Below the pieces are notes generated by a model that searched no databases, had not been told where the DNA came from, and saw only the letters and a program-made list of their open reading frames with translations. The translations under genes and the position numbers were made by a program. A stretch of 64,000 bases of DNA from CAZJUP01 sp964549275 (GTDB lineage: Bacteria; Fidelibacterota; Marinisomatia; Marinisomatales; TCS55), in assembly GCA_964549275.1 (NCBI GenBank), contig CAZJUP010000001.1, forward strand, positions 62,001 to 126,000, given 5' to 3'. This document shows, piece by piece, positions 54,288 through 61,873 of the stretch; position 1 is the first letter of the stretch, and each line of letters opens with the position of its first letter.

Positions 54288-55637
54288 ATGAAACGTATTA
54301 TTACCGTATTGTTTACCTTTTTAACGACGGGTTCCAGTTTATCCGCCGGGAGTGAAATACATTCAAAAATCCTGGAGAATGGACTGGAAGTTATTGTGAT
54401 TGAAAATCACATTGTCCCTTTGGTTACGATTGAAATCGCAGTTAAAAATGGGGGATTTGTCGAAACACCTGAGTATGACGGATTAGCTCATCTTTATGAA
54501 CACATGTTTTTTAAAGCAAATGAACAAATCCCAAGTCAGGAAGCTTATTTGCAGCGTACACGTGAATTGGGGATGAGCTGGAACGGAACCACCTCAGAAG
54601 AAAGGGTGAATTATTATTTCACACTCCCAGTTGACAGTGTGAAGGCCGGAATGAAATTCATGAAAAATGCCATTCGATTTCCATTGTTTCTCCAAGATGA
54701 ACTGGAACGCGAACGCCCCGTTGTTATTGGAGAATACGACCGGAATGAATCGAATCCCTACTTTTACCTTTTTAAAGAAGTAAATAAAAAACTCTGGTAT
54801 CGGTATTACAGTCGAAAAAATGTTATCGGTAACCGAGAAGTTATTTTATCGGCTACTGTAGAAAAGATGCGGACTCTAAAGGACAGGTATTATCATCCAA
54901 ATAATTCTGCATTGCTTCTTTCTGGTGATATTACTCCGGAAGAAGGGTTCGCACTGGCACAAACGTATTTTGGAGATTGGCCCAAAGGGGAAAATCCATT
55001 TGAAAAATGGCCAGTTCCGGAACACCCTCCTTTAAAAAAGTCTGAATCGGTGGTTATCACTAAGCCGGTGAATTCTGTTGTAATACAATTTGCGTTTCAT
55101 GGTCCGAAGGCAGGGGAGGACCTGGAAGGGACTTTTGCAGCGGATGTCTTATCCTATATTTTGGAACAAAAAAATTCCCAATTTCAAAAAAACCTGGTGG
55201 ATACTGGGATTGCATTGCAGGCTTCCCTAGGGTATTACACGCTGAATCACACCGGCCCCATTACTGCTACCATTGTTTGTACACCGGATAAGGTGTTGGA
55301 AGCCAGAAATGCTCTCTGGTCTGAAATGCAAAAATTAACAGATGAGTCCTATTTTACAGATGAGCAGTTGGTAACATCAAAATCAAAATTAGAAGTGCAG
55401 GAAATATATGGCAGAGAAAAACCTTCGTCTTATGTTCACACTGTTTCTTTCTGGTGGGCGGTTACAGGATTGGATTATTATAGAAATTATGTGGAAAATT
55501 TACGGAAAGTTACCCGAAAGGATATTAATAATTACGTGAATAGATATATTAAGGATCAGCCTTTTATTATGGGTATCATCCTGCCTGAACAAGTTTTTTC
55601 TACATTGAATTTGAAGAAAGAGGAGATGCTGCCATGA
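54288..55637 (+). CDS. M16-family zinc metalloprotease, catalytic subunit
   Basis: Pitrilysin/processing-peptidase-like protein of about 449 residues with a signal peptide (MKRIITVLFTFLTTGSSLSA). The inverted zinc motif HLYEH (HxxEH) is in YDGLAHLYEHMFFKANEQIP, and the distal glutamate is in ERERPVVIGEYDRNES. The start at ATG 54288 is preceded by AAGGAG; a longer in-frame start at 54270 overlaps that site. Its stop overlaps the second M16 gene as ATGA, so the two probably form a heterodimer in the periplasm. Confidence 0.9.
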   Translation: MKRIITVLFTFLTTGSSLSAGSEIHSKILENGLEVIVIENHIVPLVTIEIAVKNGGFVETPEYDGLAHLYEHMFFKANEQIPSQEAYLQRTRELGMSWNGTTSEERVNYYFTLPVDSVKAGMKFMKNAIRFPLFLQDELERERPVVIGEYDRNESNPYFYLFKEVNKKLWYRYYSRKNVIGNREVILSATVEKMRTLKDRYYHPNNSALLLSGDITPEEGFALAQTYFGDWPKGENPFEKWPVPEHPPLKKSESVVITKPVNSVVIQFAFHGPKAGEDLEGTFAADVLSYILEQKNSQFQKNLVDTGIALQASLGYYTLNHTGPITATIVCTPDKVLEARNALWSEMQKLTDESYFTDEQLVTSKSKLEVQEIYGREKPSSYVHTVSFWWAVTGLDYYRNYVENLRKVTRKDINNYVNRYIKDQPFIMGIILPEQVFSTLNLKKEEMLP

Positions 55638-56974
55638 CCAGGATAAAATGGATTTTTCTGCTATCTGTTATCATTGGGAATTTCGCCTGCGAGGCACCTC
55701 CAAAGTCTGAGGCCAGGAAATTCAAGGTTGGGGGATTAAACATTATATTAACGGAAATTCCCCAATCGGATATTGTTTCTGTGGGATTTTATCAAAAAGG
55801 CGGTGTGGCTTATACTCCTGAAAAGCAAGCGGGGATTGAGCAGCTCCTTTTATCGGTAATGCCAAAAGGGTCTGAACAGTATGATAAAGAGACACTCCAA
55901 AGTTTGACGGAAGCCATGGGGACAGAAATTTCAGGAGCGGCCGGCAAAGATTATGCTTCCCTCTCCTTGAGGTGTCTATCTCAGGCGTTTGAGGCCTCCT
56001 GGCCAATTTTCGAAGATGTGATTTTGAACCCTGTTTTGGATTCTTCTGAAATTGAATTGGCGCGGGTTAGCCAGCTTACAGAAATTCGGTCTCAAGAAGA
56101 TACTCCGGATGCTCATGTTTCCAAACTGGCTAGGGAATTTTATTATGAAGGTCACCCGTATTCACTTTCGCCTTTGGGTACCGATAAAACAGTATCTGAT
56201 TTTTCCAGGGACGATTTGAGAAATTACCACAGCACACACTTCACAAAATCCAGAGCGTTACTGGTGGTGGTTGGAGGGGTAGAAAAGAAAACAGTTCTAA
56301 AGTTAGCAGGAACTCTGGCAAAAGCCTTGCCTCGAGGAGTGCGTTATAAAGACCGGCTTCCGGAAGCTTGGACGAAAAATAGTTCCGCTATGCGAGTCAT
56401 TGAAAGTGAAATGGATATGCCCACAAATTATTTTCTTGGATTGGCAGAAGCTCCGGATAAAACCTCAGATGATTATACTGCTTTTCTTTTATGTCAGACT
56501 AAATTGAGAACCCGGGTATTTGAAGAAGTCCGGACAAAAAGAAATCTTTCTTATGCCCCGGCGGCCGGGTTTAATTCGGGGAAATCCAGTACGACTTATC
56601 TCTACGTTACAACAACCCAGCCGGACACGACAATAAAGGTTATGTTCGAAGAACTGGATCGGTTGAAAGAAACCCTATTAACGGAAGGTGAAATGAAAGA
56701 ACTTAGAACGATGTATCTTACGCGCCATTATTTATCTGAAGAATCAGTGGCCGCACAGAAGAGTGATTTGGCCGCCAACGAACTTACGGGGAACAGTTAT
56801 CGTGACGCTGCATCTTTCATGAAAAATATCCAATCTGTTAAAGCAGAGGATTTACAGCGTGTCGCCCGAACGTATTTGAAACATTACCACTTCACTTACT
56901 TAGGTGATCCTGAAGCGGTGAATGAGAGTTCATTTTTGTCTTATTCCTGGCCTCGGAAGAAAGCGGAGAAATAA
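55634..56974 (+). CDS. M16-family peptidase-like partner lacking the zinc motif
   Basis: 446 residues, M16 fold without HxxEH: the equivalent segment reads AGIEQLLLSVMPKGSEQYDK. The R/Y-containing region of the noncatalytic subunits is present (TKRNLSYAPAAGFNSG). The N-terminus IFLLSVIIGNFACEAPP suggests an exported protein, possibly lipid-anchored at Cys19. Translationally coupled to the catalytic subunit, as is usual for two-gene M16B pairs. The next gene starts about one base after its stop. Confidence 0.88.
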   Translation: MTRIKWIFLLSVIIGNFACEAPPKSEARKFKVGGLNIILTEIPQSDIVSVGFYQKGGVAYTPEKQAGIEQLLLSVMPKGSEQYDKETLQSLTEAMGTEISGAAGKDYASLSLRCLSQAFEASWPIFEDVILNPVLDSSEIELARVSQLTEIRSQEDTPDAHVSKLAREFYYEGHPYSLSPLGTDKTVSDFSRDDLRNYHSTHFTKSRALLVVVGGVEKKTVLKLAGTLAKALPRGVRYKDRLPEAWTKNSSAMRVIESEMDMPTNYFLGLAEAPDKTSDDYTAFLLCQTKLRTRVFEEVRTKRNLSYAPAAGFNSGKSSTTYLYVTTTQPDTTIKVMFEELDRLKETLLTEGEMKELRTMYLTRHYLSEESVAAQKSDLAANELTGNSYRDAASFMKNIQSVKAEDLQRVARTYLKHYHFTYLGDPEAVNESSFLSYSWPRKKAEK

Positions 56975-56975
56975 T

Positions 56976-57302
56976 CTGAAAATTCTGTTCGAACCTCTGG
57001 GAGTTCTATTGGCCAGTCTATTTATTGCAGGATGTGTTCGTGGCGAAATACCGGTTCAAGCTTCATTTGAAGTTGAAGGGATGGACATTCGCGGCGGTAT
57101 GCTTTGAATGGGGTGACCCGTTTCGATCGGAAAAGCCCTGGATGGGCTGATAGGTGTTAAGCAGAACTCATTCGATGTTGAATCGCGGATTTTTACCGTT
57201 ATCTACTCTTCAAAGAAAATTTCGAAAAAAGAAATTATAACTGCTGTGAAATCTGCTGGGAATTTTACCCTGGTAAATTGGCGTATCTTATCGGAAGATT
57301 AA
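56976..57302 (+). CDS. HMA-domain lipoprotein with two in-frame UGA codons (probable selenoprotein)
   Basis: A continuous frame of 108 codons, broken only by TGA at 57105-57107 and 57114-57116. It starts with a lipoprotein signal (MKILFEPLGVLLASLFIAGC, if CTG 56976 with GGAG upstream is the start; an ATG at 56922 is in frame). A heavy-metal-associated domain follows. The metal-binding motif GMxCxxC appears as GMLUMGU (U44, U47), so both UGAs fall exactly on the conserved cysteines. The rest is a normal HMA domain: PVSIGKALDGLIGVKQ, FDVESRIFTVIYSSKKISKK, EIITAVKSAGN. A hairpin fitting a bacterial SECIS follows. The alternative is a pseudogene with two nonsense mutations. Confidence 0.72.
57126..57151 (+). 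promoter_or_regulatory. Candidate bacterial SECIS hairpin of the HMA lipoprotein gene
   Basis: AGCCC (57134-57138) pairs with GGGCT (57144-57148) around the loop TGGAT, and ATC (57126-57128) can pair with GAT (57149-57151) below an internal bulge. The loop begins 22 bases after the second TGA and 31 after the first, and has G as its second base. This matches the general bacterial SECIS pattern (loop about 16-37 bases from the UGA, G among the first two loop bases). Confidence 0.6.
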
Positions 57303-57390
57303 CGGAATATCACCAAAGGAACTGTCGCAGTCCTGAAACCAGGAAATTCAGTGAATGAATGTAATCCTCCGGATTAGGCAGTCAATGAGA
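57288..57390 (-). pseudogene. Frameshifted 3' remnant of a gene homologous to the one at the right window edge
   Basis: The minus strand encodes GLHSFTEFPGFRTATVP and, after a one-base deletion, GDIPLIFR and a stop. This parallels the C-terminus of the partial gene at 63871-64000 (GIHIDTPIDPSVSIATVTLG, then DIPLIFHS). The DNA at 57293-57338 and 63879-63924 is about 85% identical in the same orientation. The remnant overlaps the end of the HMA lipoprotein gene tail to tail. Confidence 0.5.
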
Positions 57391-57422
57391 ATATTGAGAA
57401 ATAGATTTTGATAATACCCAGG

Positions 57423-58019
57423 ATGAATTCAGATTACTATTTAACTTTATATAGAAAGCTCTTTTTGATAAGTGTATGTATTATTACCAATACAATGATA
57501 AGTGCACAACAAGATGAAACGATCTTAAATCCACCAAGTTTTCCTAAAGAACTACAACTATCAGACTGTGAAGATGCTGATTATAGTTGGAGATTACAAA
57601 CTTTGGATGGTGATACTGTATTCCTATCAGAATTCGAAAACAAGGTGATTATTATTAATCTCTGGACTACTTGGTGCGCACTCTGTGTTTCTGAACTTAA
57701 GTATATTCAAAACCTTTACAATTCTCTTGAAGGTGAAGACGTTGTTTTCTTGATTATTTCGGATCAAGAGTCAAAAATAGTTCAAAACTTTTTAGACAAA
57801 AATGACTATTATTTGCCATTTTATCTTCAAGAACCATGGTGGTTGGATAAAATTCCAGGCATTGAATTTGTCTTTACCGGCGGTCCAAAAGTATTTAAGA
57901 CATGGGGTATTCCTACTACTTTTATTATAAACCGTGATGGGAAAATTGTATTTAAATATATGGGTGCAGCAAAATGGGATGATGATCCCTGTTTAAGGTT
58001 TATTCGTAGCTTACTATAA
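57423..58019 (+). CDS. TlpA-like exported thioredoxin-fold protein
   Basis: 198 residues from ATG 57423 (CCAGG upstream; a TTG at 57408 is also in frame). Signal peptide around LFLISVCIITNTMISA, then a TlpA-like domain with redox motif CALC in IINLWTTWCALCVSELKYI and cis-proline in TWGIPTTFIINRDGKIVFKY. Its likely role is periplasmic disulfide reduction. It lies next to the HMA lipoprotein and other metal-related genes, and may help keep their thiol or selenol groups reduced; the last point is inference. Confidence 0.82.
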   Translation: MNSDYYLTLYRKLFLISVCIITNTMISAQQDETILNPPSFPKELQLSDCEDADYSWRLQTLDGDTVFLSEFENKVIIINLWTTWCALCVSELKYIQNLYNSLEGEDVVFLIISDQESKIVQNFLDKNDYYLPFYLQEPWWLDKIPGIEFVFTGGPKVFKTWGIPTTFIINRDGKIVFKYMGAAKWDDDPCLRFIRSLL

Positions 58020-58140
58020 TCGATTTATGAATACAACCAAACACAATATTATATATAGCTATCTAACCCACTATACCATCGATTCCGGACTGCGAAAATT
58101 ACTTCGGCAAAAATATATTACGATTTAATTATTTTGTAAA

Positions 58141-58160
58141 ACTGTCTGTTTAAAGACAGT
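58141..58160 (+). terminator. Short terminator-like hairpin
   Basis: ACTGTCT and AGACAGT pair around GTTTAA, followed by CTAAATTTTC. It lies 120 bases after the TlpA-like gene and about 75 bases ahead of the next gene. The T-run is short, so termination may be weak. Confidence 0.5.
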
Positions 58161-58234
58161 CTAAATTTTCATTATTCCCTAATCTCTATCTGAAAGTTTT
58201 AGACTATTTTAATCCAACTAGAAAGGGAATACCG

Positions 58235-58654
58235 ATGAATAAAACATCTAAATATCAGGGATTTTTCGCAATGATAATGGGATTAGGGGTGTTAATGGCT
58301 GGTGCAGGACAAGAGACAGTCTTCCAATCCTTCACCCTCCCAAAAGCATTGGTCGAAGGAAAAACACTGGAAAAAGCTGTCGTGGTTAAGTTCCATGCAG
58401 ATTGGTGCCATTTCTGTAAGAAGATGGATCGGGAAACATTTCGGGATGTATCCCTTCTCAACATTCTGGAGGATTATATTCCCATCAAAATCGATATTGA
58501 TACAAAAGAAGGATTAGCTATGGCCCATCAGTATGGCGTCACCGTTCTTCCAACAATTATAATTTTCGGTGTTGATGGAGAAAAAAAGTACCATCAGCAA
58601 GGATTTCACTCTTCAAAACAAATGAAGAAAGCCTTAACCATACTTCATGAGTAA
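58235..58654 (+). CDS. Exported thioredoxin-like protein (DsbD-gamma/thioredoxin_7 type)
   Basis: 139 residues. A signal peptide (FFAMIMGLGVLMAGAG) precedes a small thioredoxin domain with the motif C58-H-F-C61 in VKFHADWCHFCKKMDRETF and cis-proline in VTVLPTIIIFGVDGEKKY. It resembles the C-terminal domain of DsbD and related periplasmic reductants. Preceded by AGAAAGGGAA. The following gene, now broken, starts inside its last codons. Confidence 0.85.
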   Translation: MNKTSKYQGFFAMIMGLGVLMAGAGQETVFQSFTLPKALVEGKTLEKAVVVKFHADWCHFCKKMDRETFRDVSLLNILEDYIPIKIDIDTKEGLAMAHQYGVTVLPTIIIFGVDGEKKYHQQGFHSSKQMKKALTILHE

Positions 58655-58995
58655 CATCAATCCACCGGCTATTATAGCTGACTAAATGCGTTTGGTGGAT
58701 TCGTTTATGACAGAATTTTATGGGGTTCAGTTGGAAGAAATGATGGAAATGGCCGGTATCAGTCTCGCGGATCTGGCTATAGATTTATTTGGAATAGACT
58801 CCAAGGCCAAAATCATTGAAATGTGTGGTGGAGGAAACATTGGAATTACCCAAAATTGGATTTGTTGAACCAAAATTTAAAAAAGATGTTGGTAGTCTGT
58901 ACCTTGCCGATATCGGTGTACCAGCCAGTTTATATACTCAATTGGGGTTGGATCATCAAACCTTATTTATAAATAAATCCGGTATTCGTATTTAA
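58647..58995 (+). pseudogene. Decayed NAD(P)H-hydrate epimerase (YjeF N-terminal domain) gene
   Basis: ATG 58647 overlaps the preceding stop and reads PPAIIAD, then TAA at 58683, then MRLVDSFMTEFYGVQLEEMM, which is the YjeF_N start; the TAA replaces the usual Gln of the DQM motif (CAA to TAA). The frame continues to IIEMCGGGNIG and is then lost: most of the domain is deleted and the C-terminal piece (VGSLYLADIGVPASLYTQLG) resumes in another frame up to TAA 58993-58995. Two independent lesions show that it is not functional. A working epimerase must exist elsewhere if the activity is needed. Confidence 0.8.
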
Positions 58996-59046
58996 TCTTC
59001 GTACAATAAGAAAAATTATTTGGGAACAAATCTTGTTTAATTAAGT

Positions 59047-59066
59047 ACTTGAACATATATTCAAAT
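59047..59066. promoter_or_regulatory. Probable ArsR/SmtB-type operator upstream of the metal cluster
   Basis: TTGAA (59049-59053) and TTCAA (59060-59064) are perfect inverted repeats around CATATA, with an outer A-N pair matching as well (ACTTGAA / TTCAAAT). This resembles ArsR/SmtB-family sites and lies 20 bases ahead of the first gene of the operon, whose last gene encodes an ArsR-family protein. Assignment is by position and pattern. Confidence 0.6.
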
Positions 59067-59085
59067 AGTTGAAAGGAATATTTTT

Positions 59086-59763
59086 ATGAATAAAACAATC
59101 CTGGCAACCATTCTCACCGCCTTTGGCGCTTCCCTATGTTGTACCGGACCGCTTTTGGTATTATTATTTGGTTCAACTGCCTTTGGTGCCTTTGGCTTTT
59201 TTGAACACATCCGACCCTATACCACAGTATTGACTTTCGGATTGGTTGCGATTGCATATTTCAAGGTATTTTTTCGAAAACAAAATTCAGATTGTTGTGA
59301 ATCAGATAAGGAAAGCATCATGAATAAACAAAAAAAACAAAAACGCCTGCTACTAATGGTCACACCCGTCATTATCGGTTTAGTCCTTTTCCCTTATTAC
59401 GGAGACATACTCTATGGGCAATCCCCAAAAACAGAAGTCCAGAAAACGGTTTCGGCGACCGAGTGGAATATTGAAGGCATGACTTGCGAAGGATGTGCCA
59501 AAGGACTTGAAGGGGGGCTCGCTGCCACAAATGGAATCACATCCTGCCAGGTTGATTATACCAATGAGTCTATGGTTTGTGCCTTAGATGAATCGGTTAT
59601 TCATCAAAAAGATATACCTGAATTGGTGGAAAAGATGGGATACAAAGCAAAGCTGAAAACCACTTCTGATAAAAAATTATCGAAAGCTGGTTTTTTCGGT
59701 GCGTCCAATAAATCCTGCCGTTTGGAAAATTCCTGCTGCACAAATAAAAGTAAAACCATATAA
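59086..59763 (+). CDS. MerT-MerP-like fusion: membrane mercuric/soft-metal transporter with HMA domain
   Basis: 225 residues. The first half resembles the mercuric transporter MerT: a vicinal Cys pair C18-C19 in the first membrane segment (TAFGASLCCTGPLLVLLFG), two further hydrophobic segments (TTVLTFGLVAIAYFKVFF and LLLMVTPVIIGLVLFPYYG) and a loop Cys pair (DCCESD). The second half is a MerP-like HMA domain with C134 and C137 in IEGMTCEGCAKGLEGG. A Cys-rich tail (SCRLENSCCTNK) follows. Role: passing Hg(II) or another thiophilic metal across the inner membrane. GAAAGGAA precedes the ATG. Metal identity is inferred. Confidence 0.82.
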   Translation: MNKTILATILTAFGASLCCTGPLLVLLFGSTAFGAFGFFEHIRPYTTVLTFGLVAIAYFKVFFRKQNSDCCESDKESIMNKQKKQKRLLLMVTPVIIGLVLFPYYGDILYGQSPKTEVQKTVSATEWNIEGMTCEGCAKGLEGGLAATNGITSCQVDYTNESMVCALDESVIHQKDIPELVEKMGYKAKLKTTSDKKLSKAGFFGASNKSCRLENSCCTNKSKTI

Positions 59764-60248
59764 TGGCTGACTGCTGTTCTGAAACAAGATTAGAACAACC
59801 TGTTGGAAATCAGGTCTGTCAAACTTGTGGTGAAAAAGGGAAAAAAGTTGAATTAGCAACGATGCGTTCACTCACCCGTAGGGATCATCCGCTTTATGCT
59901 GAACTTAAATCAGGGTTTATTTGTACAAATCCTGATGATAGTACGGTTTACTATTTTGGAGAAAATGACATTATTATTTCTCACAATGATTTAGTCACAT
60001 CGTATCATTTGAAAAATCCTGATGATAACCAAAATTTATGTTATTGCTTTCAGCATTCGCGTAAAGCAATTAAAGAGGATGTATCTAAAAATGGCCATTC
60101 TACAATTGAGTTGTCTATCAGGGAAAAAGTAAAACAGGGAGTCTGCACCTGCGAGGTGAGTAACCCAAAAGGCAAATGCTGCCTGGGAGATGTGAGTGGT
60201 TTTGTGAAGGAATTTCAAAAGGAAAACATAAAAATCCAACATGCGTAA
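59763..60248 (+). CDS. CopZ-like iron-sulfur metallochaperone without HMA domain
   Basis: 161 residues, matching the N-terminal zinc and [2Fe-2S] domain of Archaeoglobus-type CopZ. A CxxC pair C19/C22 (NQVCQTCGEKG) after a vicinal C4-C5, then ICTNPDDSTVYYFGENDI, then BFD-type cluster cysteines (NLCYCFQHSRKAI and QGVCTCEVSNPKGKCC). In CopZ this domain accompanies a copper-binding HMA domain; here HMA domains are supplied by neighbouring genes. It may reduce or sequester incoming metal. Its ATG overlaps the upstream stop by one base and its stop overlaps the next gene by 8. Confidence 0.75.
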   Translation: MADCCSETRLEQPVGNQVCQTCGEKGKKVELATMRSLTRRDHPLYAELKSGFICTNPDDSTVYYFGENDIIISHNDLVTSYHLKNPDDNQNLCYCFQHSRKAIKEDVSKNGHSTIELSIREKVKQGVCTCEVSNPKGKCCLGDVSGFVKEFQKENIKIQHA

Positions 60249-61209
60249 TTATATTATTTCACTTCTTTTATTCATGGGTGCTCTTTGGGGACAATGACCC
60301 CTCTGAGCGAATCCATCACTCCCGGTCGGGAGTTCAAACACAGGTATCGGTTTAAATCAAGGTGATTTCCTGATTGGGGGTAATCTTATAAATCAATCGA
60401 TCATTTGGGGGCACGGCGTCAATGATGAAACAGGTGACCATGAAGGCGGCCTCATGTCTTTTTTAACCACCTTGAATGTTATTTATGGAATCAATGATCA
60501 CTGGAATTTCGAATCCAGTATTTCCGCCGGCAGACGATCAATGACATTGGATTCAGAATCCACCATTCACCATCGACCTGAATCTGTTTCTGGGTTTGGG
60601 GATACACGTATTCTTTTCCGACGGATTATTGAAAATGAAGATTTTGGTCCAGGCAGCCGCCTTTTTGTAGGGTTGGGATTAATCATCCCATCTGGGAACT
60701 TGGTGAAGGAAAATCCGTTTACGCTAAGCGAAAACGACGTAGACCATACACATTTTAGCATGAGCGAGGGTGTTTTGAAAGGTGTTGGAGAGCTACAGTT
60801 TTTTTATCGCTCCCATTTTCCGGTTTTAATTGGTTCGGTGTACCGTTATGAATTTTCATTAAAAGAGAATGCATTTGGATTTCGATCAGGACAAAAAAAC
60901 GTGTTAGATTTCTTAGCTTATTGGCAAAATCATACAATTTTAGGAGGTGTTCCATATGGTTCCATTTCAATGATTCACGAAGGTATTGACTTTTGGGAAG
61001 GGGAAAAAGCACCCAATTCAGGAGGACTCATTGTACAACCGGGTTTTGGATTTAATTGGCATCGAGAAGATTATTTATTTACTGGCAGTATAATGATGCC
61101 AGGAATATATAATGTTGAATTAGCCGGTGAGGATTTTGAACAAGTGAGTTCTCACATAAAACCGTGGACAATTACATTCAGTTTTAGAAAGGTATTTACT
61201 CATGAATAA
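60241..61209 (+). CDS. Exported beta-rich protein with U-x-x-U after the signal peptide (probable selenoprotein)
   Basis: The frame starts at ATG 60241 with a canonical 8-base overlap with the upstream gene and has a clean signal peptide (MRNYIISLLLFMGALWG-Q). TGA codons at 60295-60297 and 60304-60306 follow directly, giving Q-U19-P-L-U22-ANPSLPVGSSN; the frame then stays open to 61209 (322 residues). If UGA were only a stop, the gene would lose its signal peptide and begin at 60454. The rest looks like an outer-membrane beta-barrel (alternating strands, for example NVIYGINDHWNFESSISAGR) ending in TITFSFRKVFTHE. A strong hairpin 17 bases after the second TGA fits a bacterial SECIS. I infer CPLC in Cys-containing homologues. 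Confidence 0.78.
60318..60333 (+). promoter_or_regulatory. Candidate bacterial SECIS hairpin of the UPLU protein gene
   Basis: ACTCCC (60318-60323) pairs perfectly with GGGAGT (60328-60333); the loop GGTC can tighten further to GT by an extra C-G pair. The loop starts 17 bases after the second TGA and 26 after the first and begins with G, as in the bacterial SECIS pattern. Being inside the coding region, it is the expected position for a bacterial element. Confidence 0.68.
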
Positions 61210-61573
61210 ACAAACACCAAGGTCGTGTATTCGATCCTATGTGGATTCTAATAAACTAATTGGTTTGAGTGAAGATCTTAGTAGGCAAAAGGAATTGAAT
61301 AAGATTACCGATATGCTGGCTATGTTTGCAAATCCAACACGGATGAAAATTCTCTATTGTTTGTCTCAAACTAATGAACTCTGTGTCTGTGATTTATCTG
61401 ATATTCTGAAGATGGAAGTGTCGGCGATTTCACATCAATTACGAAAATTAAAAGATAGGGATCTTGTCCAAAACAGACGAGATGGACTAACAATTTATTA
61501 TTCTATTCTTTCAAATTCGACAGCGAAAAAGGCTTGTGATCAAATGGAAAAAATTCTGAGTGCAAAATATTAA
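61202..61573 (+). CDS. ArsR/SmtB-family metal-responsive repressor
   Basis: 123 residues. The winged helix includes FANPTRMKILYCLSQTNELC and the recognition region MEVSAISHQLRKLKDRDLV. The metal-sensing motif ELCVCDL (C61, C63) lies in the alpha-3 helix as in ArsR/CadC, with an additional Cys near the N-terminus (C9) that could be the third ligand. This set suits soft metals such as Cd, Pb, Hg or As(III). It overlaps the UPLU gene by 8 bases and closes the operon, probably repressing it through the site at 59047-59066. Confidence 0.9.
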   Translation: MNKQTPRSCIRSYVDSNKLIGLSEDLSRQKELNKITDMLAMFANPTRMKILYCLSQTNELCVCDLSDILKMEVSAISHQLRKLKDRDLVQNRRDGLTIYYSILSNSTAKKACDQMEKILSAKY

Positions 61574-61873
61574 ATAAGCAGGAGATCAACCAACCAATCT
61601 AATAATATCAATTTAAGGTGAGGCCAATTCCACCCTAGGTTCAAAATCCTGTCACTGTATGTTCCCTTAAGATTAAACTCGACTGAGGGATCTCGCCCTT
61701 ATAAATGTTCTAGCCAAATTGGCAATTACTCTGGCATTGCCCAATAGGGGTATAAGGATTCAGGAGTTCGGCCCACTGGAGGAGATATGTCTCTGGTCGA
61801 TATCATCGGTCTCTTTGATTTATTTACCTATCAGGGATTATCTTCTTAGGTGCTCTATAAGGAGAGGCTTGTT
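61574..61873. other. Gene-free region after the metal operon
   Basis: About 300 bases between the ArsR gene and the convergent beta-barrel gene. It contains a GGAGGAGAT ribosome-binding-like site followed by a 20-codon frame (MSLVDIIGLFDLFTYQGLSS, from about 61787) that stops at TAG and is probably a gene stub, and a short TAGGTTCAAAATCCT segment resembling a tRNA T-arm. No full gene or terminator is evident. Confidence 0.4.

Noticed and set aside
61632..61655. tRNA-like T-arm (TAGGTTCAAAATCCT)
   Set aside because: No acceptor, D or anticodon arms can be built around it.
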